A DNA stretch of 64,000 bases, taken from Diabrotica undecimpunctata. Lineage: Eukaryota; Arthropoda; Insecta; Coleoptera; Chrysomelidae. The translations under genes were made by a program, and so were the position numbers. The stretch covers positions 26,871,644 through 26,935,643 of the forward strand of contig NC_092806.1 of the NCBI RefSeq assembly GCF_040954645.1, written 5' to 3'. The notes beneath the pieces are model-generated. The model ran no database searches. It was not told the DNA's origin and saw only the letters and a list, made by a program, of their open reading frames with translations. This document shows, one piece after another, positions 34,668 to 46,772 of this stretch. Numbering within the stretch: position 1 is the stretch's first letter; the number at the start of each line of letters is the position of its first letter.

Positions 34668-34889
34668 TATGATCCTAATGATGAAATGCAACTTAGTCCA
34701 TTGTTACTTAGGACAGATAACGGGAAGAAAGAACGAGGATTTTAATATCAAATTTGGTCAAAAAAAGAGATGACAAAACATTTAAGTGACCAGAAAAAGA
34801 AGACATGGATGAATTCGCATGTGACCAAATTTTAAAAAGGTTACCAAGCTCGACTTTTAGGAGCTACAGTAATCGCATAGGATGTTTTG

Positions 34890-35330
34890 TCTTTCCTAAA
34901 TCACTGAGAATGTTGAATATTCAACAATTTTCCGAAATTTGTTTCAGGGTTGCAATCTGATGAATTGTCGATTTACCACCTTTGAAACCAGCCTGGTATT
35001 TTCCTACTCTCAGTTCTGCATATGGTGCCATACGGTGACATAGTACTGTGGAAAATATTTTATACGCTGCATTCAGAAGTATTCCAGTAAGTATTCCAAT
35101 ATTTCAATCATTGGGGAGGGATTTCTGTGTCCATAATTCTTTTATAAGCTGCTGTAATGCCATTATGGTATCATGGCCACCTTCTTTACATAGTTCAGCT
35201 GGGAGATTGTCCATTCCGGGTGATTTGTTTCTGGCTAGCTTTTTAACTGCATCTTTAACTTCAAGAATAGTGGTGGTGTCTCTTCTCTCCCGTCTGTTCC
35301 CCTTACCTCATCTCTTTGGCCGTCAACCAG
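34890..35330 (-). mobile_element. LINE RT N-terminal fragment
   Basis: The minus strand from about 35280 encodes TTILEVKDAVKKLARNKSPG, MDNLPAELCKEGGHDTI, LQQLIKELWTQKSLP, NAAYKIFSTVLCHRMAP and KYQAGFKGGKSTIHQI, the RT fingers up to the QAGF.....T.DQI motif. It stops before the first catalytic Asp. No 3' end is present, so this is an internal fragment. Confidence 0.75.
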
Positions 35331-35336
35331 CCCAGA

Positions 35337-36924
35337 CCTTAATCTACTCTACTACGAATTGTAGTTATTTTAGAGAGCATGGTATGTAAAAGACGTCACC
35401 ATAATTAAGTGTAATTAAAACAGGCTCTGGTAGAAGTTTTGGACAATGTAACTATGTCCAAATTCATGTATTTAGGCGAATAGCGACCACTTTTAATAAT
35501 TTTTTTGTAGTTTGTAGTTTATTATATTAGTAATATATTGTGCAAAACTTTTTAAAATCAACTCAGTAGTTTAAATTTTTTAGTTATATACCTTTTATCA
35601 ATATTTACGGCAAGACTGGGTATATAAGGTATTTTGCACGTACATTAAAAAAATAAATAAAAGTCATATTTTGAATTCCGACTTTTGCTGGGACACGTTT
35701 GTCCCAACCGTAAAATTACGTTCTTAAAAGGGTTAAAAGAAGTCAACAGTTATTTAAAGAGTCTTAATAGTAATAAATTTATTTTCAATAGAGTCCTATT
35801 AATTATTTATTCCACCATTGATCTTTTATAAACGACTGTTCGAGTTTTTAGAATTGTATCAATTTTAAATTCCGGAATATATTTTTTATATCATTTAGTC
35901 CACCGTTGCCATGACCTTTTCTCCATCTACTCCATGAATCTTTGTAAAAAATGTTCACCGAAAAAATTTCCCCCTATTCTCTGCTTTCATTCGAATCGCA
36001 AGAATAAACTCGTCAGTAAGCTTTAGCATTTTGAGCAAAATCCATTTTAAGCCCGTTCCAAAGAGAGGCTCTCAAGAAGTATCGAAATGTACACGAAAGG
36101 GTATCATCTCCAAAACGAAACTGAAAGAGGGCATCATTTGAATGTTATTAAATGCAAAGTAATCGCTTCAACTTTTTTCATTTTGAACCCTCCAGAGAGA
36201 CGGGATTACGCCGAAGTATTTAAAACTCACCCTTTCCTCTCTGCCCCGTATGTATTATTCGACATTATTATCTCGGAATGTAATGGTGACAAAATTTATG
36301 CATCTGGAAATAAAAATCACAAATGTGTTTCAACTAAACAGTAATACGTAGCCAGTGAAACGCTCTTTCAGCGGAAGCATACAAGTTTTAGAAAAATGTC
36401 TATTCAATAACTCTGTTCAGTGCTAAAAGATGGAAAAGTTTGCAGCTGTGTACTTGATGCTTATATTACTTTATGAAATTTTATGCATGAGAATTTCGTA
36501 TTTATAAGACAGTTTTAGTTTGGAAAACTAGTAAACACCATTTATAGTTATTGTATGTGATTCTAAACCAGTTTTCCGATAGAGTAGTGTTTTAAACAAA
36601 AATTGATAAACTTTTAAAAAATTCTATTGTGTATAAAATATGAATATAAAATGTTACTTTAAATGTTACTATCTATAAAGATTTATTTGAGGTATCTATG
36701 AACACATCTAATTGGTCCACTTTTTTTCTCATATTCCCTTTATTATGGATTTCTCCTCTAATACACAATGTAGCAACTTGTGGTTGCTTTGTTCAAGTTT
36801 TTTACTTTAATTCCACAAGGAAAATAAAATTCCTGTAGTTGGTAAAGTCGTTTCACCCTATAACTAGTAATATTAAATTTGTAAGATTTAAATACATATT
36901 TAAATGAGTAATGGTTTTTCTAAT
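35337..36924. other. Mostly AT-rich, no gene; one piggyBac-like terminus
   Basis: At 35690-35736 a hairpin-like GGGACACGTTTGTCCC and ...TTAAAAGGG followed by TTAA (35733-35736) resembles a solitary piggyBac right end. The frame 36087-36344 (85 codons) has no known domain. Nothing else recognised. Confidence 0.4.
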
Positions 36925-39475
36925 TTAGTAGAAAGTGGGCACATAGGACAATATATAACTGTACGATAATATATGAAGGGGGACTAAGACCAAGACAGAA
37001 AGGAAATATAACTGATTCTGAAGGAAATATCATCTTGGACAAACAGAGTAAAATAAGAATGTGGAAAGAATATCTAAAAAAACTATTTGAAGACCAAAGA
37101 GATAACACCTATGAGCTAGAAGAAGAGGTAAATGATGGACCAAGAATATTACAGGAAGTTTAGTCCGCAATAACACAGTTAAAGGATGGCAAAGCGGCAG
37201 GCCCTGATAATATACAAGCAGAACTACTCAAGCTGATGGACAACGAATCAATAGCAATAATCGCAAAGATATTCAACAACATATACAACTCTGGAGAAAT
37301 ACCAACAGAATGGCTGAAATCTGAGTTTATTGCACTTCCAAAAAAAAACAGGAGTCAAAAAATGAGAAGATTACCATACTATAAGCCTCATGAGTCATCT
37401 CCTAAAATTGTTCCTAAAGATAATTCATAAGAGAATCTACAAGTTGTGTGAAAGTCAAATTTCCCCCAACCAGTTCGGGTTCACAAATTCTGTTGGTACT
37501 AGAGAGGCTTTGTTCTCAGTACAAGTCTTATTCTAGAGATGCAGAGACGTCAACTGCGACGTATACGCATGTCTGGTTGATTACGAGAAAGCGTTTGATC
37601 GAATACAGCATGCCAAGATGATGCAAATACTAAAAGAAATAGGAATTAACAACCAAGATCTGAAAATAATTAGAAATCTCTACTGGAATCAGACAGCAAA
37701 TCTCAGAGTTAAAGGTGAACACACTGACTATGTAAAAATCATGTGTGGAGTAAGGCAAGGCTGTATTTTGTTACCTCTAATCTACAATCTGTACTCTGAA
37801 AGAATATTTATCGAAGCTTTGCACGAAACTGAAAAAAGTATTGTACTAAATGGTTACCGGCTTAATAACATCAGATGTACAGATGGCACCATAGTATTTG
37901 CGGACAACTTAGAAGACCTACAAGTTGTTATGAACAAAATCACGTATTACAGTCAACAATATGGACTCAATATAAACGTTAAGAAGACAAAGCTTATGAT
38001 AATTAGCAAGAAAAGGATAACAGAAGGTCAACTCTACGTCAACCAATCCCCTGTAGAAAGAGTGACGCACTACAACTACCTCGGCACCATAATAAATGAA
38101 GAATGGGCCAACAACCAGGAGATTAGAGCACGCATCGGAAAAGCTAGATCCACCTTCAATTGGATGGGGGCCTTTTTCAAGAGTCACAACTTCTCTGTTG
38201 ATACAAAAGTAAGAATGCTGCGATGCTACGTCTTCTATCCTTTTTTATGGTGTTGAATCGTGGACCTTGAACGAAGATATGTGCAGAAAACTGGAAACAT
38301 TTGAGATGTGGCTATATCGGGGAATGCTTAAGATCCCGTGGACTGACCGAGTCACAAATGAGGAGGTCCTCAAAAGAATGAATAAGAACCGAGAGGTACT
38401 TCTTCTTCTTAGAGTGCCGTTTCCCTACGGAGTTTGGCAATCATAATGGCTATTTTTATTTTTGAACTTGCTGCTCTAAATAAATCAATCGATCTGCATT
38501 GATACCAATCACGTATATTCTTCAACCATGAGTTCTGCCTTCGGCCAACAGACGTTCTTCCATGAATCTTTCCCTGTATTATGAGTCTCAAAATTTCATA
38601 TTTTGGTCCCCTCATCACGTGGCCTAGGTATTCCAGTTTTCTGGTTTGTATAGTGGTGATTAGTTCTGTTTCTTTACCAACCCTCTCCAGTAGTTCTTTA
38701 TTTGTAATTCTATCAGTCCATGATATTTTTAATACTCTGCGGTATAACTAGAGTTCGAAAGCCTCGATTCATTTTAAATGGCATTGTCTAAGTCTCAGCT
38801 CTATATAATAATATTGAAAATATATAACAGCGAATGGTACGTAGTCTGATCTCCAAATTTAGATTTTTGCACGTTAGGAGTGACTTCATTTGTATAAATG
38901 CTGATCTGGCAATCTCTATTCGCCGGTTTATTTCTGCAGTATGATCTTTGGTTTTATTGATCAAAGTTTCCAAGTACTGATATTTTTCTACTTGTTCTAT
39001 CACGTTACCATTGATTGCCAATAGGTGATGTATATTTTGTGGTCTTTTTGTAATTAGCATGTACTTCGTTTTTTTAGCGTTTATAGTAATTCCCATCTCA
39101 GCACTATTCATACTTAAGCTTCCGATAAGATGTTGTAGATCTTATATACTCGTTGCTATGATCACTGTGTCGTCTGAATATCGTAAGTTGTTAATGGAAC
39201 TGGTATGGTAGAGGTACTGACCACCATCAAATCACGAAAGTTACAGTTCTTCGGACATATTATGCGCAATTAATCCAGATATGCTCTCCTTCAAGCCATC
39301 CTGCAAGGAAAAATATTTGGAAAACGAGGTCCAGGAAGAAGAACATCTTGGTTAAAGAACCTGAGAATCTGGTTCAATACAACATCTGTGCAGCTTTTCC
39401 GCTCTGCTGCAGATAAGATAAAGATTGCCATGATGATCGCCAACATTCGTAACGGATATGCACATCAAGAAGAAG
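36925..39475 (+). mobile_element. LINE RT pseudogene, interrupted by a second LINE
   Basis: The plus strand reads EGGLRPRQKGNITDSEGN, WKEYLKKLFED, LKDGKAAGPDNIQAELLK, SGEIPTEWLKSEFIALPKK, CLVDYEKAFDRIQHAKMM (first catalytic Asp), CGVRQGCILLPLIYNLYSE, then NIRCTDGTIVFADNLEDL, where the YADD box has become CTDG (37876-37887). HYNYLGTIINEEWANNQ and further C-terminal coding follow. After a gap filled by 38401-39209, coding resumes: FFGHIMRN, LQAILQGKIFGKRGPGRRTS, WLKNLRIWFNTTSVQLFRS, IKIAMMIANIRNG and a CAAGAAGAAGAAG tail. The altered catalytic box alone would abolish activity. Confidence 0.9.
38401..39209 (-). mobile_element. Nested LINE 3' part, 9-bp target duplication
   Basis: An 809-bp minus-strand insertion bounded by AGAGGTACT at 38392-38400 and 39210-39218. 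It codes for INNLRYSDDTVIIATS (a YSDD variant of the catalytic box), NAKKTKYMLITKRPQ, KYQYLETLINKTKDHTAE, EIARSAFIQMKSLL, MMRGPKYEILRLIIQGKI, GRTSVGRRQNSWLKNIRDW, and the tail GGCACTCTAAGAAGAAG. Frameshifts are present. It is inserted antisense in the LINE at 36925-39475, whose frame rejoins when the insert and one duplicate are ignored. Confidence 0.92.
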
Positions 39476-39739
39476 AAGAATATATGATAACAATAAAGGG
39501 TTTCTCAGAAACGATTAATGTTAATAGCCCAAAGATAAGAATTTTAGAATACAAAGTTTAAGTCTTTTTTTTACAAAGAAATTAGACAAAGAATTAGAAA
39601 GTTTTGTGGTCGGAAATAAGTATACAATAACCGAAGTAGTATTAGCTATATTGTCTCTAGAAACTTGGAAACAAAGAAAATATCCTATTTATGTAAAATT
39701 TGGAAATACCAAGGTTATGTGATATCATAATAGCATTGA
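39476..39739. other. Spacer, no gene seen
   Basis: AT-rich; fragments such as KFFFTKKLDKELES near 39560 are not convincing as any family. Confidence 0.4.
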
Positions 39740-40275
39740 GCTTGTGTTTGACAAGTCACAGAATTTGATTGGTTGAAAGGGATGGCGTGGTATGTAGGAT
39801 GTGTGTGTCTGATTGATGAAAAGAAGAAGGAGGGATTGAAGTAAAGGAAGGCTTTGCTCGGGAAAAGGAAGATTACTGTGATTTGAACGTCGAAAGAAGC
39901 AAGTTGTTCTTGTTCTATATCCTTCAGTGAAAGTTACAAGAGTTTTTGTCAAATAATAATTGTGAAAGGTGTTTTGTGTCTGTGGAACGAGCCCCAAGAA
40001 TTGGTAGCAGTAGAAAACGAATGTACATCCTGTAATAAACAAACAGTCGAATAAGTTAAAATCCTTTCGACTAGAAAGAAATTGGGTTCCTGTGAAATAG
40101 GAGTTTGGTCCAGGATCCTTTGGAGAGATTGTTGCGGCGATAGTGTATGCTAGAGACGTTGGCAAGCAGAGGATAAATCAGGCGTGTGTAGAGCAACTGA
40201 GAGTACGAGCAAAAGATGGGCAGATTGCAGTCGTAAGAAGAAAAGGAGCCAGTAGAGAATTCTTGAAAATAAAAG
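39740..40275 (+). other. Purine-rich leader-like segment B
   Basis: TTTGATTGG (39757) is followed by ~500 bp of G/A-rich sequence and a donor-like AAAAG/GTTAGT near 40275. Same layout as 17060-17535 and 44990-45410. The longest minus frame (39725-40165) has no recognisable domain and is probably a shadow of the purine bias. Confidence 0.3.
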
Positions 40276-41730
40276 GTTAGTTTGCCATATAATCAACAAA
40301 GACTTTCAACCACGATCATAACTAGATCATAATTAATTGAGTTTTTTAATATTTTATTCAGTTATTTCATTTTACAATAAATATGATCTTTTAATTGAGA
40401 TATAAAAAGATTAAAAAAAGTAATATTTCTTGAACGAAAATTTCTTTGTCTTGATTAAATTTAAAAAAGAAAACACAGAGAAAAGATCTTTTATTTGAAT
40501 ACAAGTCCAAACAATTATTGATAATTTGTATAGGAGTTTTAATGAATTTGTAATTTTAATTATACGGATTAGCGCATATGATATATTATTTTAATTTCAT
40601 AATTGAAAAATTGTCGGATTTTAATCATTTTTTTTATTCTCTTTTAATAAATTCTTTAATAGTTTAGTATCACAAAATTATTTGATTTAATTTATTTTCC
40701 TATTGTCCATTCTTTCCTCAAAGGCAACTGCTTAAAGAATACTTTGAAGCCAGTTATTATAATTAACGATAAAAGAAGACTTCCAAGATTCCAAGACCAT
40801 TTCCTAATTTTTCTACCAGTAATGGTGTTTCTCCTGAAATAGTACTGAGCCAGAATTCTGAACGGAGGCTCAGTTTGCTTCTGGAACATTTTACCTCACG
40901 AAATGTTATCATTTCAGTATAATTTTTATTACATTGGAGAAGGTCTTTTCTTTTTTATGGCCTAACAAATCACCATTCTATATGTATTACCAAAGTAATC
41001 AAAATAGCTTAAACCTATTCTCAATTATCTTACTTTCATTAAAGTTATTTTTTAGAGAAATCAGAAACTTGAAAACAACACGTTATTCTTCATTCACAAA
41101 TTGTTGAGAGCACGAAATATGTCTCAAACTCATAAAACGGTCGTAAATCATAGGCGTTCCTTAGGTGTTTATTCATTAAATAATAATATAATATTTTAAT
41201 ACTGTTATATATAATATTGATAATATTTTAATACTAATATATTAAGCAAAAAAACAATTAAAACTTTCACGACTAATGTTGGTTATTATATTATATTAAT
41301 TTAAATAGGTTAAAATAAGAATTTAACCATTAACAATTTTGTTAAGAAGAATACCTTATCTCTTTGGATATTTCAATACTAATCTTCGCGTTTAATCACT
41401 TTACTAGAAAACCTGGAATTCATATCCGAAGGTACTATTCATTGCAAGATAATTAAGATGGAATTCCCCAGATTTTTAATAATATAATTATATTCGAAAC
41501 TTAACTTGAAAGGGTGAAGTTATTACGAACGAAAACAATTTTTTTTTTTGTACGTTTTTGATTGCATGTAATTTACGGCTCGTCGGTGTTTCCGCGTCTA
41601 CGGCAGTAATTAGCGTCTCGAATATTTCTTTTGCGAATTATATGCAGTGCGTGAGTGATTTTTTATTCCATATACCTACGAACATATACGTACCTTTCGC
41701 TCGTGCTCGTTTTGTTGGATTGTTTGTGAT
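40276..41730. other. AT-rich spacer, no supported gene
   Basis: The minus frame 40692-40889 (65 codons) ends in a hydrophobic stretch but matches nothing I know. From 41520 the sequence becomes less AT-rich and is probably the 5' flank of the transposase at 41731. Confidence 0.4.
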
Positions 41731-43030
41731 GGCTTCATCATCAAGTTTTACACCGGTACTGTTGCGTACAGTCAGTAAGTCTGTCTATTCACCAAGAGAG
41801 AAGACTATTGTCCTGAATGTTCACGATGCTCTGGTTTCTCAGAATCCCACAAACAGTGTTCGCAACATAGTCGAAAGTTGTGCCAACATGACTGGCGTAG
41901 GAGAGTCAACTTTATATAGGTTCCTATCAGAAAGAAAAAAACACGGTATAGCTAACCCAAACACAAACGAAAACTTACAGAGAGGAAAAAAGCCTATTGA
42001 AATTGATGAATTTGACAAAAATGGTATTCGAAGGAAAATTCATGGATTTTTTTTTTCAAAAAAGAAATACCAAACCTAAACAAAATTTTACAAGAAGTTA
42101 GAGACGACCCGGATTTGCCTCATATCGGACGAACTAAATTGTGGCAAGTTTTAAAAGAATTAAATTTCCGGTGGGAGAAATCAGTCCTAAAATCACTTTT
42201 GATTGACCGGGAGGAGAAGATGATGTTGGAGAAGAAATTGTCTAAGATTCATACGAAAATTCCGGGCTGAAGAAAGGCCCATCTTCTACCAGGATGAAAT
42301 GTGGGTAAACTCAGGTCATACTCTAAAAAAAATTTGGTCAGATAAAAATATATTAAGCTCCAGGCAAGCCTTTATGGAAGGTTGGTCTACTGGTATCTCC
42401 CCACCTTCTGGTAAAGGCAGTAGATTAATAATTTCTCACAATGGCAGTGATAAAGGATTTGTTAAGCATGGTTTGTTGGAATTTCATTCCAAAAGCACAA
42501 AAGACTATCACGAGGAGATGACAGCTGATGTTTTCGAAGAGTATTTTGAGCAAATGATTGAACACATACCACCAAATTCAATTATAGTATTAGATAATGC
42601 ACCTTATCATTCACGACTAGTAGAAGATGGAATGGTAATAGCAGACCTTTTAAAAATTGCCCGGCAACACAAAGTTCAAGAAATACGTAGTTGATAAAAT
42701 GGCGGAAAGGCGAAACATCAGTCTTTAGACTTCCACCCTACCACTGCGAAATAAATCCAATTGAACTCATTTGGGCACAAATGAAAAGTTATGTGGCTAG
42801 AAAAAATACGTCATATAAAATACAAGCTGTACGTGAATTGTTATACGTCTTTATAACATATTACAAAACAAAACTTCAAAGATGCAGTAAGACATGTAAT
42901 AGAAGAAGAACAAAAAATGTGGGATCTTGATAACATAATTGATGCGACCGTAGAGATTATTAACCTAATTATTAACCCTCAAGACGACTCGGATTCCGAA
43001 GTTGATCCTATTTATTTTGAATTTGAATAG
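41731..43030 (+). pseudogene. IS630/Tc1/mariner-superfamily transposase (DDE_3-like)
   Basis: Start chosen at ATG 41731 (MASSSSFTPVLLRTVSKS). The N-terminal HTH shows NMTGVGESTLYRFLSERK; then RRKIHGFFF, a frameshift at a T-run (42047-42057), EVRDDPDLPHIGRTKLWQVL, KELNFRWEKS, another shift, and the DDE core: IFYQDEMWVNSGHTLKKIW, SPPSGKGSRLIISHNGS, SIIVLDNAPYHSRL, and after a further shift FRLPPYHCEINPIELIWAQM. The ORF closes with a DSDSEVDPIYFEFE tail at 43030. About 56 residues lie between the second Asp and the final Glu, longer than the 34 of Tc1 and mariner. At least four disruptions make it inactive. The intact frame at 63291 is a relative. Confidence 0.85.
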
Positions 43031-43090
43031 TTTTCTAATCGTAATTATATAAGGTAAGTAATAGTAGTTGTAATCGTAAGGTATTAAAGG

Positions 43091-43487
43091 GGAAAGGCGT
43101 AAAATGTCGCCTGTGAAAATGTTCAATGTGTTTTAAATGTATCCATTTTTTTTTTTCAAATCCTGAAAAAACTAAAAAGCATTTTTGAAAAATTTAAAGG
43201 CAGAATGAAATATTTTTTAGAATAAATAAAAAGTTTCTTTTGCATGCAATATTTTCAATTAAAAATTATACTATATTTTCTCTTTTATTTTCACCCCTGT
43301 TACATAACACATTAAAATAAACATTGTAGAAGTTTTCAGGGACTTTCTGCCCTGAGTAATAATGTAATCTTTCATTCTGCGTTTAAGTTTTTCAAAAATA
43401 TTTATCAGTTTTTTCCGGATTCGAAAATAATGGATACATTTAAAACACATTGGAAATTTTGCCAGGCGAAATTTGGCGCCTTTTTCC
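43091..43487. repeat. Small fold-back element, arms ~122 bp
   Basis: 43091-43214 pairs with the reverse complement of 43366-43487 at roughly 80-85 percent. Shared landmarks: AATGTGTTTTAAATGTATCC, a GAAAAAACT block and GCAGAATGAAA. The ~150-bp centre is unrelated. It has no coding sequence; it lies just downstream of the transposase pseudogene. Confidence 0.85.
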
Positions 43488-44989
43488 ATAATTAAATAAA
43501 TGTATCTTTTACAAATGGCAAGAAACTTTTTATTTTTGAATAAAATAAATAAGTTTTATTAAAAAATACAATTTACATAAGTACAATTTAAAAAATATAT
43601 TTATTTAGTTCAAATAAATGTTTCAATCATATACTCTACGACACTGGTCGTTCATCTCTAACCATTCAAAATACCCCCGTAATAGGATTATAAGGTATTG
43701 TATTCCTTCAGATATAAGGTGGGTTAGTCGAAAACTTCTTAAACCGTCAGTTTTAGGTTGGTTTTTACTATTATATCGTATTACCTATCCTCTCTGTATT
43801 TCAGTTTTCTAATTAGGGTTAAACTTGTAGTGAGCTATCAACAAATTGTGAACCGACTGTAGGTTATTTTACGTATTTATGTGTATGACCAACCGAAGAA
43901 GGGCTTATTGCATAGTCTGTTCTAATTAAGATTTTTTGTCAACATAAAAAGATGGAATTGGAATTAAATTGATGTAGAATTTAACTGGTAAACAATATTT
44001 AGAATGTGTTGTTGGAATATAGCGGACAAACTCGTTTTTAGTAATGAATATATTCACATGTGTGAATAAAGTTTTCAACCATTAAATCCTACTCAAAAGA
44101 TCCTACTAAGCGTATTAAAATCCAACACAGAGAATAACCAAACGGTGGTACCTCTGCTAAATTTACTTTTTATAAATTCAGCGTATATACCAGCCGTAAT
44201 TAAACTTCTGTCTACGATCCCGTGCTCTATTCTATGCAAAATTCCACAAAAAAAGCTTTCTCTATTAGCCCGGCGTCTACCTACACAACATATCGCATGT
44301 TTAAATCTCTTTCATAAAAGCAGGCAACAATAGAATTTTGCAGTGACTAAAGTTTGATACTATTACAGCGTTTACACTAGAGTTTTATGAAATTGAATTA
44401 CACAGTCCCGATGGGCTCGCTTTCAATTAATAATAAAATACATTAATATTTCCATCAAAATATGTTATGATTGTAGAGCAGTGGCGGAAGTATGAGATTT
44501 TTTTTCATAATTTATGATTCATTTTATCCGCCAAAGATAAAATTAAAATTATTAAATAGACCATCTAAATAGATTTTCAAGATATCCTGGAGAGTTGTTA
44601 TGCTATGTAAAAATTAAAAATAATATTGGTTTGCTCTTAATATATTTCAAATTATAAAATATAATAATTCAAAATATTTCAACTGATAAACTATAAAAGA
44701 TATTTCAAAGAAACGAAAGTCCATTATCTTTGGATTACCTGTAGTAAACAAAATTTAAGATATGCATAAATTATTTTCTTTGTAAAATATATTTGAGTGA
44801 ACGTAGTGAATTTAACAATACGACCGGGTTTTCCAAATGGACTTGTACAGTGAATAAAGACAATAGGGTAGAATTTAGAAATTATATTTCTCCGTTAGTT
44901 TTTAAGAATTTGTAGAAACGATTAACATGTTTAACATAGTTTTTAGGAAAGTTATAATTGTAGTTAAGGTTGTTGTTTGTTATCTAAAT
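43488..44989. other. AT-rich spacer, no supported gene
   Basis: Short frames only (43618-43812, 44145-44333), no domains, no repeats recognised. Confidence 0.45.
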
Positions 44990-45410
44990 GGGGATAAATA
45001 TGACGAACTTTGATTGGCAAAGAGTGAAAAAAAGTGGGAGAGATAGATGAATGAGAGTTTAGCTAGATTTTAGAGGAAAAAAAGATCATCAGTTGTTTTC
45101 CAAGGGTGCAAGGCGAACAGTCGTAGTTCTTTGGCGGTTCCCAAGTGATAGTAAGCATTAGAAGTGAATGTTTGTGAGTTTTCGTGGCTTAAGTGTATCC
45201 TGACGGAAACTGATCCAGTAAAATATTGTAAGTCATACTTTTCTGCTTATATATTCCAAGAGTCACTGTTCAGGCCGGAACGAGAGATTCAGTTTATCGA
45301 GAGGAGAAGAAGTTTATCTTTTGAACGATACGTGCATCTGAAGGAGATCATTGAAGACGAGAGGCTCGCAATAATTTGTTGTAAGATTGCTGATTACCTA
45401 GGGAACTGCT
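44990..45410 (+). other. Purine-rich leader-like segment C
   Basis: TTTGATTGG (45010) precedes G/A-rich sequence with a donor-like ATT/GTAAGTC near 45232 and a second TT/GTAAGA near 45380. The frame 45164-45412 (82 codons) contains REIQFIERRRSLSFERYV but no known domain. Same general plan as segments A and B, but base-level alignment is not obvious by eye. Confidence 0.3.
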
Positions 45411-45922
45411 AAGAATAGATAGTGTAGGCTACAAGGAACAAGGATTTGGACAACTCATCATCAGAGAGATAGTTTTTTTTTTCATTCGTCAGTTTTTCCT
45501 TTATCAACAAAGTTTTTTTTTTAATTGTTTCAGAAAAGATAGAAATATTTATCAGGACATATAGAATAACAATTTTGATTTGAAATTTTAATTTATATAG
45601 TATATAACATTAATTTTTGAAGGTTCACGTACGTAGAACAAAATTTTGATAATCATTGTATGAGATATTTTTTGTTTAAGATATTTGAGTGTGAATTTTA
45701 TTTCAATATATAATTTTGTATCATATATGTTTATTATTCCGGTATTCCTCAGACCTTACCTATCATATGTAAAGCATAGATATTGAAGCACGAATATAAC
45801 CCTGAGATAAGAGAATTAAATAGTGTGATAAAATCATAATGGCATCATTTAAATAAGTTTAATTTAATTAATTAATTAGCTAATTAATTGCTTGGCGCAT
45901 CACTGACTTTTAATATCACATT

Positions 45923-45925
<3 letters not shown>
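45411..45925. other. AT-rich spacer
   Basis: A TTAATTAATTAGCTAATTAATT palindrome-like stretch near 45868; nothing coding. Confidence 0.45.

Positions 45926-46001
<76 letters not shown>
45926..46001. repeat. (TA)n microsatellite
   Basis: TA dinucleotides, one TATG interruption. Confidence 0.96.
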
Positions 46002-46149
46002 TACAACTAATGCTGTCGCTTCGAGGCAACCGTTTTGCAATTTCTTTCTCAGGATGATCTTCTTTCTTCAAAGTTCCTCTTTTGTGGAAATTTTAGAGAC
46101 ATTATGGCTAGCAGTATCTAAAACAGGTTTTCCAAAGTCAGCTGAAAGT

Positions 46150-46449
46150 TCGAAATCAAAAACATAACAAACTTGTATACAGGCATTTCTAGATGGACTA
46201 TAGCATGTCTAAATGCAACAAGCTCTTCGATTACGACACCATAAAACGCTAAATGAAGCAGTGAAAAGCATTTCCAGATCTAGCTCAAAGTTAAAAGGCT
46301 GGGAGGGCCCGTACACCATCCTGCAGAAAATAAACGATCTAATCTACCGAATTCAGTTTTCAGCTAGAAGTAAACCCAAGGTAGTTCATATCAAGAGATT
46401 AGCTTCATTCCATGGGCTTCAACCAGTCCCTGATAGACCAAATATTTGA
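46150..46449 (+). pseudogene. Ty3/Gypsy integrase C-terminal fragment
   Basis: The plus strand reads SRSSSKLKGWEGPYTILQK, NDLIYRIQFSARSKPKVVH and IKRLASFHG to the TGA at 46447-46449. KL...WEGPY.I......YRIQ......K..VVH..RL is the GPY-type C-terminal module of Ty3/Gypsy integrases, which helps hold target DNA. The catalytic core is missing. It is far from the Gypsy pol at 28.9-31.2 kb and in opposite orientation, so it is a separate copy. Confidence 0.82.
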
Positions 46450-46534
46450 GGCGAATAACCAATAAGTTGAGAGCAGTGTTACGAAAGTTCCGTAAAATTT
46501 ATCCCACATAGAAATAGGAAAGAAAAATAAAAAG

Positions 46535-46665
46535 CAGAATTTACTAAACAATCATCAGACCAATAATTACATACGCTGCAGAAACACAACCTGACACAGA
46601 GAGAATAAAAATAATGTTAGAAACAGCAGAGATGAAAACACTTGATGATAAACTTGATATACAAC
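46535..46665 (+). mobile_element. Short LINE post-RT fragment
   Basis: The plus strand gives TIIRPIITYAAETQPDTERI and MLETAEMKTL, the region after the palm seen in RTE-like LINEs (K..IRP.LTY..ETW). Truncated on both sides. Confidence 0.65.
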
Positions 46666-46679
46666 TAATGTTTGTATTT

Positions 46680-46772
46680 GAAGAACGATTTCCGAAGTGA
46701 AAATTGAAACGTCAATAAACGTACTTTAATCTTTAATTGTGGCTTATTCCTATTTAAATAGTAATTACTTTA
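46680..46772 (+). repeat. Penelope-type terminal segment, copy 1
   Basis: TGAAGAACGATTTCCGAAGT, AAATTGAAACGTCAATAAAC and GGCTTATTCC.ATTTAAATAG match the reverse complement of 52817-52909 at about 95 percent. A GATTTCC...GGAAAT-type hairpin before GAAACG places it in the same hammerhead-like class as the other Penelope termini. Confidence 0.75.

Larger units (their letters stand above)
32480..34870 (+). mobile_element. pogo-type element with GGGAGACTTGATC end motifs
   Basis: The upstream flank carries GGGAGACTTGATC at 32487-32499 and 32504-32516, GGGAGACTTGAT at 32839-32850, and the inverted copy GATCAAGTCTCCC at 32880-32892. A TA tract (32921-33009) follows and then the transposase pseudogene. 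A matching right terminal repeat was not found, so boundaries are approximate. Confidence 0.6.

Noticed and set aside
40692..40889. 65-codon minus ORF with hydrophobic stretch
   Set aside because: Length expected by chance; no family recognised.
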